A DNA stretch of 64,000 bases from Homarus americanus (taxonomy: Eukaryota; Arthropoda; Malacostraca; Decapoda; Nephropidae): the NCBI RefSeq assembly GCF_018991925.1, contig NW_024735503.1:2290907-2354906 (forward strand), read 5' to 3'. Below the pieces are notes generated by a model. The model searched no databases and had not been told where the DNA came from. It was given only the letters and a program-made list of their open reading frames with translations. Made by a program: the position numbers and the translations under genes. Shown piece after piece: positions 11,461 through 24,400 of this stretch (the first letter of the stretch is position 1; every line of letters begins with the position of its first letter).

Positions 11461-12343
11461 CATAAATTACTTTAGAACAGTTTTGCTCGGCATTTGTTGG
11501 GTTTGGTGGACATATGACAAGGTCCACATTATAAACTTTTGGCACATATCGAGCTATAATTGACAGAGTGTTACTATGGTGACGGTTTCTGTAGTAACAA
11601 CACATAAGGATTTTGGATTGTTAAGGAAAACAGTGACATGAGACAGTCTCTAGCGGTAACTACTTTATTCGAGGCTCATTCTTTGCCGGTGAGTAACACA
11701 AACAATTAAAAATAATTCTCTAGCTAATGTGAGTCTTTACCTTCCCTGTAGATCCAACATGAAAAATAATGGCCATTCCCCCTAAACCTCGCAGTATAGA
11801 ATAAAAACAAAATCATAAAGAAACGCGGAAAAGGAAATTGATAGATAAGAACAGCTCCGCCGAACAAAAGGCCTGAGAGCATGAAAGGAGACACTCTCAG
11901 GAGAAGAAAGCTATAAAGAACGTTCTTGTCTTTTCTTTTGTAAGACATCAAACAATAGCAAAGCTGGGAAGAATGGATAGAGTGAGTGACGTATATCGTG
12001 TGGCCACATACCAAGTGTTCTTTTGTGGGGAACACCTGCAGCACTGATACTGTACTGTATGTAGTGCACTTATGATAGGTGTCACTTCACTTTTAAAACT
12101 TTACAAAGTTAGTTTTCTTAGTTTTATAATACATCAGCTTCCACTGTTACAACTACTTATCTTAACTCATGTAGCTGAGAGAGAAAATCCTGCTCTTGAC
12201 CCGAAAATTATCAGGGAAAAGGGAAAATGTCTTTATTATGACAATCTCTTTTATGAGAGATTCGATAATGTACAACAAATTATTGAAAGACATAGCCAAG
12301 CTTCTTTTGTGCGATTCCGTCTTTGATGATGACAGCTTTAATA

Positions 12344-12404
12344 CAGCCAGCCACGACACAGCTTATTACGTGTGGGTCAGCCAGCCACGACACAGCTTAT
12401 TACG
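12344..12404. repeat. Direct repeat, 27 bp, 7-bp spacer
   Basis: The block starting CAGCCAGCCACGACACAGC and ending TTACG is present at 12344-12370 and identically at 12378-12404. Confidence 0.9.
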
Positions 12405-12530
12405 GACCTTCCTTTGTCAGTTCTTCTCTTGATATGGGACAACTAAATATAATATCACAGTGAAAGGCGCCGGCACCTCCATCCCTATATCAATGGTCAC
12501 AAGTCCATCTCATTTTCCCACACCACAGCA

Positions 12531-12770
12531 ATGGCCAAACCTCTACCTCCTACACCACCATCTACCACACCAATAACCACATCATCTACCACACCAGCGA
12601 CCACACCACCTAACACATCATCGACTACACCACCTAACATACCAGTAACCTCACCACCATCTACCACACCAATAACCACATCATCTACCACACCAGCGAC
12701 CACACTCCCCCCCCCCCCTAGCATAATGACCACATCCTCTTTCACCTCGTTTCCTCCACCTGCTGAATAA
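12531..12770 (+). CDS. Thr/Pro/Ser-rich mucin-like open frame (weak)
   Basis: The 79-codon frame from an ATG is almost entirely T, P and S, with PSTTPITTSSTTPATT present twice. A possible acceptor (CCACACCACAG) lies just before the ATG. Mucin-like linkers look like this, but so does any ACC/CCA-rich minisatellite read in frame, and there is no signal peptide or chitin-binding domain. A C-only run lies at 12706-12718. Confidence 0.2.
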   Translation: MAKPLPPTPPSTTPITTSSTTPATTPPNTSSTTPPNIPVTSPPSTTPITTSSTTPATTLPPPPSIMTTSSFTSFPPPAE

Positions 12771-13035
12771 CTTTGTATAACTCAGGGTAGATTGATCACT
12801 TGGGGGAACATCCTCATTCTTTGTACTTAGTCCACAAAAGGTGATGAAGACACGTACTGTTGGTTATGGCTAAGTGATTCTTTCTTGGAGTGAATGAGAA
12901 CGTAAAAATTGCTCAAACATGTGAACGTTGTAAATACTTCTTTCCTTTGATAATAATTTTGTGACGTTTATGATCATGGAAATATACTTTGTGATGAAAT
13001 GATATATGTTGCTGCTTATCCATTACTCTGGTGCT

Positions 13036-13149
13036 GTTATGTGCTCGGTATGTGGTGGTATGTGCTGGTATGTAGTTGCATGTGTTGGTATGTTCTTCCA
13101 TGTGCTGGTATGTGTTTCCATGTGCTGGTATGTGCTCCCATGTGCTGTG
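13036..13149. repeat. Minisatellite, TATGTGCTGG type
   Basis: About nine copies of a 10-12 bp unit alternating GGTATGTGCT and TTCCATGTGCT. It ends next to the perfect inverted repeat. Confidence 0.85.
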
Positions 13150-13157
13150 GTAATGGC

Positions 13158-13217
13158 TCCACTGAACATCAAAGTAACAGCGGAAGTGACCTGGTGGGAC
13201 CTTTGATGTTCAGTGGA
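13158..13217. repeat. Perfect 17-bp inverted repeat with 26-nt spacer
   Basis: TCCACTGAACATCAAAG (13158-13174) is exactly complementary to CTTTGATGTTCAGTGGA (13201-13217). The spacer is 13175-13200. It could fold into a 60-nt hairpin, or be the ends of a tiny transposon derivative. It directly follows a TATGTGCTGG minisatellite. Confidence 0.85.
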
Positions 13218-13327
13218 CTCAGTGAGCGGGGGATGAAACTCAGGAATATTTCTCCATGATTTAAGTTAATTATATGAAATAACTTATATGAACTATATCA
13301 GAGAACTAAACTTGTTCATATAAATCA

Positions 13328-13354
13328 GTGATGATGATGATGATGATGATGATG
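13328..13354. repeat. (GAT)9 microsatellite
   Basis: A pure GAT run. Confidence 0.95.
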
Positions 13355-13359
13355 TGGAA

Positions 13360-15165
13360 AAGTCAGGACCATGTGACAAATAAATGCAAATTGTCATGCG
13401 GTGGTGATTAATATGCGTTATATTTTCAGCTGAAGTGGAGAATTTAGTTTTATTTCCTCTACATTTACAATATATACATAACACAACCATACACATCTAT
13501 CGTGACCGCAGAATAAACCTTCTACAAGTTGTCCAATAACCTTTACCTCGAGATACAATCAGTAGATGTCGCCGCAATGTTTAAGATTCACCTCTAAAAT
13601 GTCCCTTTGATTCAAGTAAGAACAATGGGCCTGTGTCTCCTATAGTGAAGATAATTAACACCATTACAGGAGTGACATGCATTAGTATATCACAGCTAAA
13701 GATAACGAACCGAAACTAATCATCAGAAATGTATACATTAGATTTTATTGTATGGAAACTAAAATTTGTGAGAGATGCCAAAGCCCAGTGGTCGTTGTAG
13801 CGTCTGTGTATACATTTAAAACAATAAAAATAATATACATAATATATATAATTTATCTTACCATGACTCTCTAATAATATTTTATGAGATACGAAGGCCC
13901 AGGTGGATGGTGCTTGAATTACCTCAACAGATTAAATACTAAAATTAATTAAAATGAAAATATGAAGAACTTGTCATCTTCTCAAAGTTCTTTACAGTGG
14001 CGTCAGAAGAAACTTTTAACTAATTCCTGTAAGAGATATAAAAGGAGACTATTTTATCGATGTTTCTTTTCAAATAGATTCCAATTTTCCCAATTATACG
14101 CGAAAACACGTATTCAATTATCCTGTGTAAGTTTGGAGTTTATAGCGGCCTCTCCGTCTGATTGAAAAACTTTTCTTTTATTTGGCGGTTCGACTGAGTT
14201 CCGCCACCTAAGTGTCTTCCCATCAACATGGATCGTTCAAAAGTTTTATCATCCATCATATGTGGTTCTGTCCTCCTCAATAGTACACATTTTTTGGTCA
14301 TACTTAGCAGTCTCAGTTACGCCAAGTGATCTCCAGTTATTGTATATAAAATATTAAGCTTCGTAGGGTTATTTAAAAGAATTAAAACATGGATAATTAT
14401 TACAGCTAGACATGGGTTGGGTTGGGTTGGGTCAGTGTGTGACCTTAAACCTATTTTCTCTATCAGGTCACGTAGCTTCACGAGCAGTACCTGTTGTGTA
14501 AACGTGTAGTAAATACTCAACCATCTACTCAGGAAGAATACTATACACTAGAAAGGTTCAGATACACACAACCTATGACCTTTAGGTTGAATCACCAGAC
14601 CCTAATCAGATTTAGAACTTTACCTATTGTGTCTGATGTATACAGGTAATACTCAGTCATCCACTCGCCAGATCTCTTGTATTCGAGGATTTTCAGATAT
14701 TGATGATTTGTTACTTGACTTATGACGCGTCTCTGTGCTCAAGGGGTGGAGTGCTGGGTGGAAGCCTAAGTCGGGGTGTTAGGGTAGGTTCATGGTGATG
14801 GCTGCAAGCAATGTTTTGTATTTACAGTTGTGATATTGAATGTACAGTCGAGGTCAAAAGTTAGCTCCTGTCCAAAATGAAGCAGCATCGACCCCAAATG
14901 AGATGAAACAGTCAGGGTAAGTCAGTTCGGAGACTCATTCCTGTCACACTGTATCATGTCTGGGGAGCGAACTATCAGCAACAGGTCACATGTGGAGCTA
15001 AAGTTCTATATGGTTGTCAACACGATATGAATTTGTCTCATAAGTGGTCAAGTTTATATTTCTTTATTAATATTTTTTTATTGTAACACGAGTGTCTATA
15101 TTCAGTTTATATTTAAGTTGAAACAATAATTAGCTGTGTATTAAGTGATTCACAGGAGCTGATAT
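13360..15165. other. No gene seen
   Basis: Apart from the GGGTT tetramer at 14.41 kb, only short frames. AT-rich. Confidence 0.5.
14413..14432. repeat. (GGGTT)4 pentamer repeat
   Basis: Four units only, and one base away from the canonical TTAGG arthropod telomere word. Confidence 0.9.
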
Positions 15166-15169
15166 ACTT

Positions 15170-15372
15170 CACCACCACCATCACCACCACCATCACCACC
15201 ACCCCCATCACCACCACCCCCATCACTGTTATCACCACCATCACCACCACCATCAGTGTCACCACCACCACCATCACCACCGCCACCATCAGTGTCACCA
15301 CCACCACCATCAGTGTCACCACCACCATCACCACCGCCTCCATCAGTGTCACCACCATCACCACCACTACCA
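15170..15372. repeat. CACCAT/CACCAC trinucleotide array
   Basis: About 200 bases of CAC, CAT and CCC triplets with interspersed CAGTGTCACCACC words, giving a loose 24-30 bp higher-order unit. The glycine- or valine-rich frames it generates on the minus strand are repeat artefacts. Confidence 0.95.
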
Positions 15373-16346
15373 TTGGGGCGACCACAAATATCATTCCTCA
15401 TCCTCACCTAGCCAGTCGTGCATCTAAATGGCCTCTTATTACCAGCCACGAGAACTTCAACTCAGTGTTTTAGTCATTTGGTGAAGCTCATTACCCTATT
15501 ATTGTAAAGTAAATTGGCAATCGGGACAACAAGTTCCTTGATTGGTAAGTAATTGTGAAAGAAAAGTTTTCTTGAATGGCCGTTAAAATGAATTCAGACA
15601 TCACTGGACACATGTGGGAGATGGAAACTTTTTAATTGATCAATTGAACTGGATACAAAAGGAGTTTGAACTTTGATTTTAAGTTGAAACAAAATTTATC
15701 AATCTCGAAAAACAAGCAAGACAACTTTGTTTACAGAGAGACAAGGCATCTGTCCACTGTGGCGAGTGAAGAAACTGTGCGTCCTCAAGAGTGTAACCCA
15801 ACCTCACTCTGCCTATTGAGTGATGTTCTCACTATGCTTTTATTTTTACTCTTTATATTTGTTCACACAACACCAGGAAGTTATGAGTTATGACATATAT
15901 TTGGAGAACACTGTCAAAAACGCCATAAATTCCCACTGGTACGGTCTCTCAGTCCATGGATTAAAGGATATGTTTTCCTTCAAAACTTAGACTCTTCACA
16001 AAGCTGCCCTTCACCACCGTCCCACAACAGAAAGGAGTTAAAGACCAGAAGCAGAAAGTCTACACATCACCTTAACAATAATTGTCATGCGCTGGGTAGC
16101 CTCAAACATCAACAGCCCAGTTCTCGTTTTGTGGTAATGCATTTAATAAAATATGCTTCATATTTCTAAAAGTTTGTACACATATATAACTATTACGTTG
16201 CACTAACATGTACATTCTTTTTAATGGAAGAAGCTTTTCAGTGGAGATGTGAAGAGAGAAAGCTCTTACGTGGGTCACTGGCCGGCGGGTATAAAGTAAA
16301 TGGAAGAGTCTGGGGATTTTGTTACCAGAGTGTGGAGACCAGTAAT

Positions 16347-16372
16347 ACACACACACACACACACACACACAC
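16347..16372. repeat. (CA)13 microsatellite
   Basis: A pure run. Confidence 0.95.
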
Positions 16373-16778
16373 CCTAGATGCACACGCTGAACATACTAGT
16401 TTATATATACACACTCGTAAAGATACACACCATAACTTATAACAAGGCACAAATTTATTCAAACTAAAGATACATCAAACTAATTTCATCAACAGTATAT
16501 CACATTTTTTTTCCACATATAATAACCACAGCCAATAAGACCGTAATTGTTTTAGGTCACCGAGGCGTTTGGGTAATACCAGTGACAAAGGTAGAGAATT
16601 GAAAGTAGAAAATGTAACTTTATATTATTTGAATTGAATGACTCATTTTACGCAATCAGAAGCAATAGATGGTAGAAAATAAAGTTACTGTGAAGATATA
16701 TATAAAAAAAAGATTGACGATTATTTACAGGTCACTGATGGTAATAAATAGCATGTGTATGTATTTATATATTAAACT

Positions 16779-16813
16779 ACATACATACATACATACATAC
16801 ATGCATGCATACA

Positions 16814-16847
<34 letters not shown>

Positions 16848-16858
16848 CATACATACAT
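16779..16858. repeat. (CATA)n microsatellite
   Basis: About 20 CATA units with two CATG variants. Confidence 0.95.
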
Positions 16859-17144
16859 TAAGGCATTAAGGCTCATTAAGGCATCATGTATTGGTCAACA
16901 CAAAAGTTGTACCAAGTTAATGGCCGACAATCCAATATTTAAGTGATTTTTCCTTGTGTTTTCTTACACTTTAGTCTACATTTCTATTAAATTTAAAACC
17001 TGTTATCATTTTCCTTGTAATACTATATATAAATGAATAGTTTCATACAAAACGTAAAGTAAGGTGTCACATTTTTCATATGCAAATTAATTTACCTTGT
17101 CATAACAATGGGAAAAAGATTGTCCATTCATCCCTATTTAGCGG

Positions 17145-17169
17145 ACACACACACACACACACACACACA
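17145..17169. repeat. (AC)12 microsatellite
   Basis: A pure run, followed by loosely related ATAC-rich sequence. Confidence 0.95.
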
Positions 17170-17547
17170 AATACAAATACATATATACATGCACAGACAC
17201 CTACACAAAGCATGATGCTAACGTCGTATGAATAGTTCTATGCCAGCTCTGATCATATGCAAATTGGATATTGGGTGTGGAGCGAGACGATGTGCTCCCT
17301 GCTTCAGTACCGCCGCGATTGTAGGATGATGATGTGACTGAATCTTGCCCGGCGTCTGCAGTCAACGCACTTATGAATTACATCTAAATTGTATCCCGGC
17401 ACAACACACTAATGGGTGCTTGTATCTCAGCCCGGGGAACACACTGACTGGTATATGTTAAGACAACCTGGAACAACCAACACATTATTATGTATGCCTG
17501 GACCAGAGCCTCAGACAACCGGTGGTGAACAAAATACTGGGGAATGC

Positions 17548-17690
17548 TACTTAAGTTAAAGTATTGTTACTGGAGTGAAACATTACTTAAAAAAAGGTAA
17601 AAAAAAACGCATTGGAGATTACTTAAATGAAGCAAAACAAAAATGCTTCAGACGTACTTAAGTGCCGAAAGTAAAAAGTAATTTTACTAA
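17548..17690. mobile_element. hAT (Tol2-like) transposon end remnant
   Basis: The stretch carries repeated ACTTAAGT and AAGTA words: CTACTTAAGTTAAAGTATTG, GTGAAACATTACTTAAA, GATTACTTAAATGAAGC, GTACTTAAGTGCCGAAAGTA, then AAAGTAATTTTACT. This pattern of subterminal ACTTAAGT/AAAGTA repeats is characteristic of Tol2-type hAT ends. No transposase and no defined terminal inverted repeat could be placed, so it is a remnant. Confidence 0.4.
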
Positions 17691-18858
17691 CAAATATTTT
17701 AATAAGTGATGAAAGCTATTCCCAATATTAAACTGATTATTCACTTTTACTAGATATTAAGAATAACACTGAGTTGGCAATCATTTCACCGCGTTCCAAA
17801 CGGAGGAGAGTGAGGTGTCAGTGTGTCACGGGAGGTCAAAACCACAGCTTGACGTCTGGTCCTGAACCCTCACTCCTGCCTCACCTCCGCCAGGCAGTCA
17901 CACAACTTCCTGTGGCTACACTTCTTGTCGCAACACTCACATGGCTACTCTACCGTGACGACATTTAGCCGGGGCGCCTGACACTCTTTTAACGAATGAG
18001 CTTCTTAGCTATTGGGTAGAAGCACATGTATCGTGCTCCATAAAAGGAATGGTTCAGACACTGATAATTCTGGCTACAGGAAACTTTACTCTGTCCAATG
18101 TACAAAAAGTAAGACCTCACAATATACGAAGAGTGTCTCAGTATCACACTTATGTCTCAGGGTGCTGAGTTGATGGTAGTAAGAATGATTTTGGAAAAGA
18201 CGAGAAGACCGAAATAGAAATAAGCTGCTGAGAGGAAAGTCTTGGTGCTGTACCGCTGTAGGACCGAACTGAAGAGACGCAGTTAAGGTGGCACGGGCCT
18301 GGATGGACTCCAGATGAGAGAAGACTGGATGGTGACCGAAGAAACGATGGTGGGATACCGGTATACAAGAGGCTGTCACAATAGGGAAGATGGAGACCCG
18401 AGAGGAGGAGGTGTATTCGAGGACCGAGAGGAATAGTGAAGACGATGTTCCCCTCACGGTCTACTCACAAAAATTCACCTTCGGTCTGATGATACTACAG
18501 ATTCTTCACACAAAAGTGGACCATTCACTTTCGGTAAATTATTCTAAGGATATCTGAAAATATTTTAATTGAATATAGAATGTTTGGACTAATATGACAC
18601 ATAATAACGAAAGTATTTAATAAAGAAAGGACTTGCTCAAATAAATATTAATATTGCTTAGATTCACCTGCCGAGCTTGTCTAAACAAAAATGTATGTGC
18701 TGACTTTTATTATTGAGCTTTTTGGAGCAGTTGTATCAAGGTTGACTGAGCAGAACACAACACTGTCAGGCAAGTTTATCCCTGTGAAGCCGACCTGGCA
18801 ACACCAGTCTGGGAGCACTTGCCTGGGAGGGCCTGCCGTAACACACGAAACGACCTCA

Positions 18859-18890
18859 TATATAAGCGTCGTGTTGCACCTGGATCACCA
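18859..18890 (+). promoter_or_regulatory. Candidate TATA core promoter
   Basis: TATATAAG at 18859-18866 sits in a locally GC-richer block, with TCACCACC about 25 bases downstream where a start site would be expected. No convincing coding exon follows within 1 kb; the only nearby ATG frame is 25 codons and purine-rich. It may be a chance TATA. Confidence 0.15.
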
Positions 18891-19689
18891 CCAGACAAAC
18901 AACGAGGGGTAACTTAACGGAGCCAGGTAGTGTATGGGCCACCTGCTCCAGCCCTGGAACCTTGCCACCTGATAACCTCCCGCCCCAGAGACTGGCCGTT
19001 CATCAAATAAGGAAGACTCTTTTGTTAAAGCTGAGGGAGTGAGGAAGCTGCAGGAAATGAGGGAGGAAGGGAAGATCTTGGGAAAGGGAATGAAGGAGGA
19101 TGGAAGAAGAGGAGAAGCAGTTGATGAGGAATGACTTAAGACGGGAAGAAGACGTGGACTGTACAGGAGGGTGAGGAAACAAAGGTCGGAATCAATGTTG
19201 GCAACAGTTGCTACAAAATATTTTTCCTGTTAGATATAATACGAATTCTGATTTATAATTTAATCTATTATAACACTTCGGTAACATTCAGTCTTACATA
19301 AACCATATCCGTCAACCATAAACTGATACAAATATCCATCCAATAATTTAATAGATTTTACTAATAGCTCTAACGTCAATCTTTATAGGAATTGTAAGTT
19401 ATGAGAATAATTTTCATAATATTAGTTGAAGATTGAGATAATTAAGTGTATTTTAGATTCAGAGTGTTAGCGTGGAGACCAATGACAATATTATCGTCAG
19501 TCAGAAAAGGTGTTCACGTTGTCTGTGTGAGGTGATTATCTGTAGGACCAACTCGTGTTTACATATAACTTTATAAGATCAGCTTGTGTCTACCTTAAAA
19601 ACCAGCGAGTGTTGCAGTCCCTCCATTTAGTGCACAACATGCATGAAGTATCTCCCCTTCCTCTCTCATTTGTTCTATTTTACGTGAGC

Positions 19690-19746
19690 CCTTCCCTCCC
19701 CTTCCTTCCCCTCCCCTCCCCTCCCCTCCCCTCCCCCCTCCCCCCC
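19690..19746. repeat. (CCCCT)n pyrimidine tract
   Basis: CCCTT, then about seven CCCCT units and C runs. The complementary strand is G-rich. Confidence 0.9.
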
Positions 19747-20290
19747 TCCACTTTACATGCAAAGCCAGTTTATGACTCCATTGCTATCAAATACGGAATG
19801 AGATAATACTATTTTTCATCTGTATATTTTAATTTATTTACATACGACGTCAGAATAGCCTCTGACTGTCCGTTTGCTGACACCGTATGTGAGTTGACCG
19901 ATGCAGTGATTTGCTACTGTGCAGTTAAGGGATTATTATTCTTCTTGTTTACAAACTCGTTTATGAAGTATTATTTATCCAACACTATGGACAGGAAGCC
20001 ATAGTACAGCCTCCTCATTCATCAGTTCACTTCCCTCTACTATGATGCTGGAGGTGTGATGGTCATGTGAATACAGCTTTTCCCCCCATGTCACAAGGGC
20101 CTGTGCTTCACGTTCAGAACACACAAACTCTAATAGTCGTCACTGGGGATCTAAATGTGTTTGAGTACATCTCCGGCCCACACTGCCTCCTTGGGAACAG
20201 AACCTATTCTCACTTCCACTACACTCCTCTTACACCTCTACTGTATGTCCAAAACCACATCTCAGTAGCCTCACTTAATGACTTTATTCT

Positions 20291-20611
20291 ATACTAGCAA
20301 ACTTACCCGACTTCACACCGGCCAGGTATATATACTGTATAACCTTAACTGTCACAGTTTGTTCTCCCTGACACGGGTAGCCACCTCCCACAATCGCCGT
20401 GGTGATATCTCAGTAGGGGAAGATTTTTGGTTCTTGCCCGGACCACCCGGGGGTCCCTGGTCAATAGTAGTACTAAGGTGCACAACCTGGGAGCCCGTGT
20501 GATATCTGTGTAAAGTTTAACGTCTCTAACTGCTTCCGTTTTAGAGCTATGGCTGGAACAGACAGGTAGACAGGCAGACAGACAGACACGTCCTTTTATT
20601 ATTATAGATAG
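20291..20611 (+). mobile_element. Retroposon-like interspersed repeat with CAGA and ATT tail
   Basis: The stretch starts near ACTAGCAAACTTACCCGACT. It contains AGGTATATATACTGTATAAC and CACAGTTTGT and ends with (CAGA)n followed by TCCTTTTATTATTATAGATAG. A second, shorter copy of its 5' part lies at 40.23-40.32 kb. The 3' layout (oligo-CAGA, then a short ATT-rich end) is the style of RTE-type and similar non-LTR 3' ends. No protein is encoded. The family name is inference. Confidence 0.45.
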
Positions 20612-21128
20612 ATCAACGAAAACAATGAATACCCTAACCTAACTTTGACATGGGTCTTCTTACATCTACCACCTACGACAAATATTTATCTTACCTGTAT
20701 TGCTTCAATCACCTGTGCTAATTGTTTCTCTTACCAGAACTCCCCACCTGTATTACATAAATTGTATGGAGGTCTTCCCATCTTTTTTCATTTTCTGAAA
20801 CATTGACTGAGTTATCTCACTCATACATCCTCCCCTCACCCTGAAGAAAAAATTCTTCTCCCTCACTAGAACACATTAGCTAACTAGATATGACGTCATC
20901 TCAACACCTTCAAGAACAGAGTAAATTAGGTTTGACTCCCACGTCTCTGTTAACTACGCTGATGCTGTCAAATACACGAAGAAGCAACAAAGAGATACAG
21001 TCAGACATACACTCAAGCATATCCCTTTATCTGGTGTTGATGTAGCAGGAAGGGTCACGGGCCTCCAGGTCGGCACCACATCGTGTGAGTTGTAGTTCCC
21101 GAAGGTGGACGCCACCTCACCTGTCCAT

Positions 21129-21260
21129 TCCTCCCTCCCTCCCTCCCTCCCTCCTTAGTGTCCTCAGTCTCCCTCCATCCCTCCCTCCTTCTCTCCCTCC
21201 TTAGTGTCCTCAGTCTCCCTCCCTCCCTCCCTCCTTCTCAGTCTCCGTCCTTCGTGTCCA
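21129..21260. repeat. CCCT tract with duplicated TTAGTGTCCTCAGTCTCCCT
   Basis: (CCCT)n blocks flank two copies of CCTTAGTGTCCTCAGTCTCC (from about 21152 and 21199), and a third diverged copy follows. Confidence 0.85.
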
Positions 21261-21419
21261 GAGACTCACACCAGACACAAGAGGGGCACATCATCGATCC
21301 CAAATTGACCCAGACCAGAATAGCACAACCAGCATTCTCAGGTCTATTCACCGCATGAGCCGCGTCATCACTGATGGCGCTTCACAAAGAACTTCACAGA
21401 GCCTTTGCTTGACCCACGC

Positions 21420-24400
21420 AATTCCTGAGGCCTCTCCCTCCCTCCCTTTCTCCTTTCTCCACTAAACCCTGCGCTCTCACTCCCTCTGTGCTTCCCTAAC
21501 CCTTTCCCTGGTCCCCTCCCTCCCTGCTTTCTACCACCCACCACAAAGAAGTCTTTATTTCCCGGCGCCTCACGCCTTCAACACACATTTTACATAATTT
21601 TTGCTTTCTTTTGCCCCACTCTGTAACACGCGAATTCTTTTCTGTAAGGATAAAGGCAACATTTTCCTAGATTATATAAGTACTCGTTCTATGTTTATAG
21701 CGCACTGTGAGGAAGGAAAGTATATTAGTTATCCTCTATCTCTCGTCTGTATTATCTTCCCTGCATTACGTCCTAAGTTATTTTTGTGTTCTCCATTGTT
21801 CATATTCTGAAGGTTCTCTTTAAACTGATTTTTGACTCATTTATCTTAAAAATTCTTTCACGTCGTCGCTTTTCATTTTTATTTATTTTTCTTTTTTATT
21901 ACTTATATTATTAAATTTCTTCTAATTCTTTTGTTTATCTTGTTGTTGTTTTGTGTCTTTTATTATCTCGGTGAAGGACATACTTGGTCCTCTGTTCACT
22001 GCGGCCATGTAATTTTTTTTTTAATCTGAACTAAAAACGAAATCTTTTAACTCACTATAAACAAATCGTGTAATGTAGGCGATTTTGGCGCGGCTATTCT
22101 GCAGTGGCACCTGACAAACACTTTAATAATTTCATATACAAATTACATGGTATTATCTGATGACAAAGAGCACATAGCCATTACATATTCCATAAATCTG
22201 CCAGTGTTAAAGTAAAACCTGGGTAGACCAATTTTATTTCACGAAGCTCTGTCAAGTAAATCCATCGGGGTGTCTGTTTCCACGTTAAGATCCACAATTT
22301 TCATCCACCTTTTACGAAAATTAACTCGGCCGCCACACTCCTGATTGTACTACCACCTTGTATAACGAAGATTTACTATAAGTATCGTGCATTACACTGC
22401 CCCTGTGGGACCCAATAACCTCTCCACATTATGCACACTCAACTAATTTATTACACAGGGACACAATCACGTCTGGGGGATGAAGACCGTATACTCATTA
22501 GGTGAGTTCTGTATTTCTTATGTGGCTGTATTGTTCTGGCTAATGACACAATTAACCAGCACCACGAAAAGGCAAAAGAAACCTAATTGACATTTGACCA
22601 AGGCGTACTACCAGTGATGACTTATCGATGCAGAACATGTCGACGGAGTTATGACTCAACAATACGAAGCCTAGCAGATGTACAGCATATTACACCTCAC
22701 AGAGAGGAGAGACGAGTAAGGTAGAAGCCCCATGTTAGACGTCACGGGGTCTTAGTGGAAGGTTTACGCCACGTGTATTTAAATCATCTCGAGGGATAAT
22801 CGTGTTCCCTAAATTATAAGGAGTTAATGTTAAGTAGTCTTGTTAGTGCGTCAATGTAAAGTTCAGGAGGATCAGACTGTTTCTTCTGCGTTACTTAATA
22901 TCTGGTAGTTTAATAATCTTACCTCAGTTGCCAATTTTCAGTATATATTGACAATTCCGTATGTACTCGTGTGATACAGTCGTTTTTGTATTTCTCTATT
23001 CCTTAAAAACAATTACTGTACTGGAAGTCCTATTTCGCTACCATAACCTTATTTTATACGTTTTGTATTTCTCTGTATTATCAAAAAGTTACATAAAAAT
23101 TATCAATAGTGGAGTGATACTTGACGATATATCAGAAGTCAGAGGTATATTTTTTTTTGACATGTGACCGAACTACTGCAGCACTGTTATTGAGTAGAAC
23201 AGTGCCACCACGGATCCCCAGGTCGTTTAGATTCTTGGCAGGGCAACCATCAATCGTGACCAGTAAGAAGTTATAACATTCATCACCCAAGACTCACATA
23301 ACCCAGCAGCCTCTTGCCTCCCTCCTCCGTCACACACTTGATGTCTTTTTTTGCCGCCCAGTCACCAAAAAATATTATGGCAATTTTTTTGGTACGTTAA
23401 CTTATCTATGGAGGTCAACAACAACACGGCTTATATGTACACTTGCATGATTGTTCTCAAGTAGACATGTGTACGTATGTGTGTAAGAGTGAACGTTATT
23501 TTGCGCATCCTGCATCACATAGGTCTTGATTTGTGAGACTCCTGAAAACTGGAACTTTCCCCGGAAGTTCTGTGTCGTTGTCCAGTCCCGGAGTTCCGTA
23601 ACTAATTGGCTCCCTGAAGTGTGTGGAAAATCTCAGATTATATTACCAGTCACACACACACACTCGCAAATAGCTAAATACCGTTTGTTATTCTACCCCG
23701 ACTATTCTGATGTTGAAGAAGAACAAACTCTGTTTTGAATCGTCAATACCGTTCATTATTATTATTATCATTATTATTACTATTATTACTATTATTATCA
23801 TGCACGTTACAGTTCCTCGTTTAATAGCGTCGGTGGTGAAAGATTATCATCATCTGTTGATCTACCGAGAAGCTTTTCAGTGTAAGGCTGAACTTTCCTC
23901 CTTTGACTTGTTTGACTTGTGACTTCATATTGACCGAGAGTGACTTATCCCGAGGTACTGACCTATTCATCGTTACAGACAGATCTATGCTGGCACTGTG
24001 ACCTAATCTGACCCGGCCCTTGTGGTGCGCTACGGTAACGCTTCAACACAAAGCCAAACGAAAAGAAATGACTACATAGAAGAGAGATTAGAAATGATAG
24101 TGTGTCTTATCATTACCGACTCTCACGGTCTCATCTGTATGTATTCCTGTAAATAACGGTTCTTGCCTGTGAGTGAAAGCTGAACTAAGCGGTACTGAGC
24201 AACACTATCAACAAACACTGTACACTCTCTCTTGCTGGCGTGGAGAATCCTACCCCCGCCTCCCCTTCCTCATCACTTTCTATTTGTTCAGTCCCATCCC
24301 TCGACTCGATGAGGACATTTACACTTACAGTAAAATTCTATATACTTTACGGTAATACCCGACTATACTCGAGTGTTTAAAGTAGTTTGTTAGTGAAATT

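Larger units (their letters stand above)
17700..20285. other. No gene seen; purine-rich block at 19.02-19.19 kb
   Basis: A minus-strand 123-codon frame (18086-18457) is Ser-rich, without domain features. The purine block (GGAGGAAGGG-type words) is low complexity. Confidence 0.45.

Noticed and set aside
14413..14432. Telomere repeat
   Set aside because: Only four GGGTT units, and the arthropod word is TTAGG; the same holds for CCTAACC words near 6620 and GTTAGG words near 31065.
18086..18457. 123-codon Ser-rich minus-strand frame
   Set aside because: No recognisable feature, and its length is within chance expectation for 64 kb.
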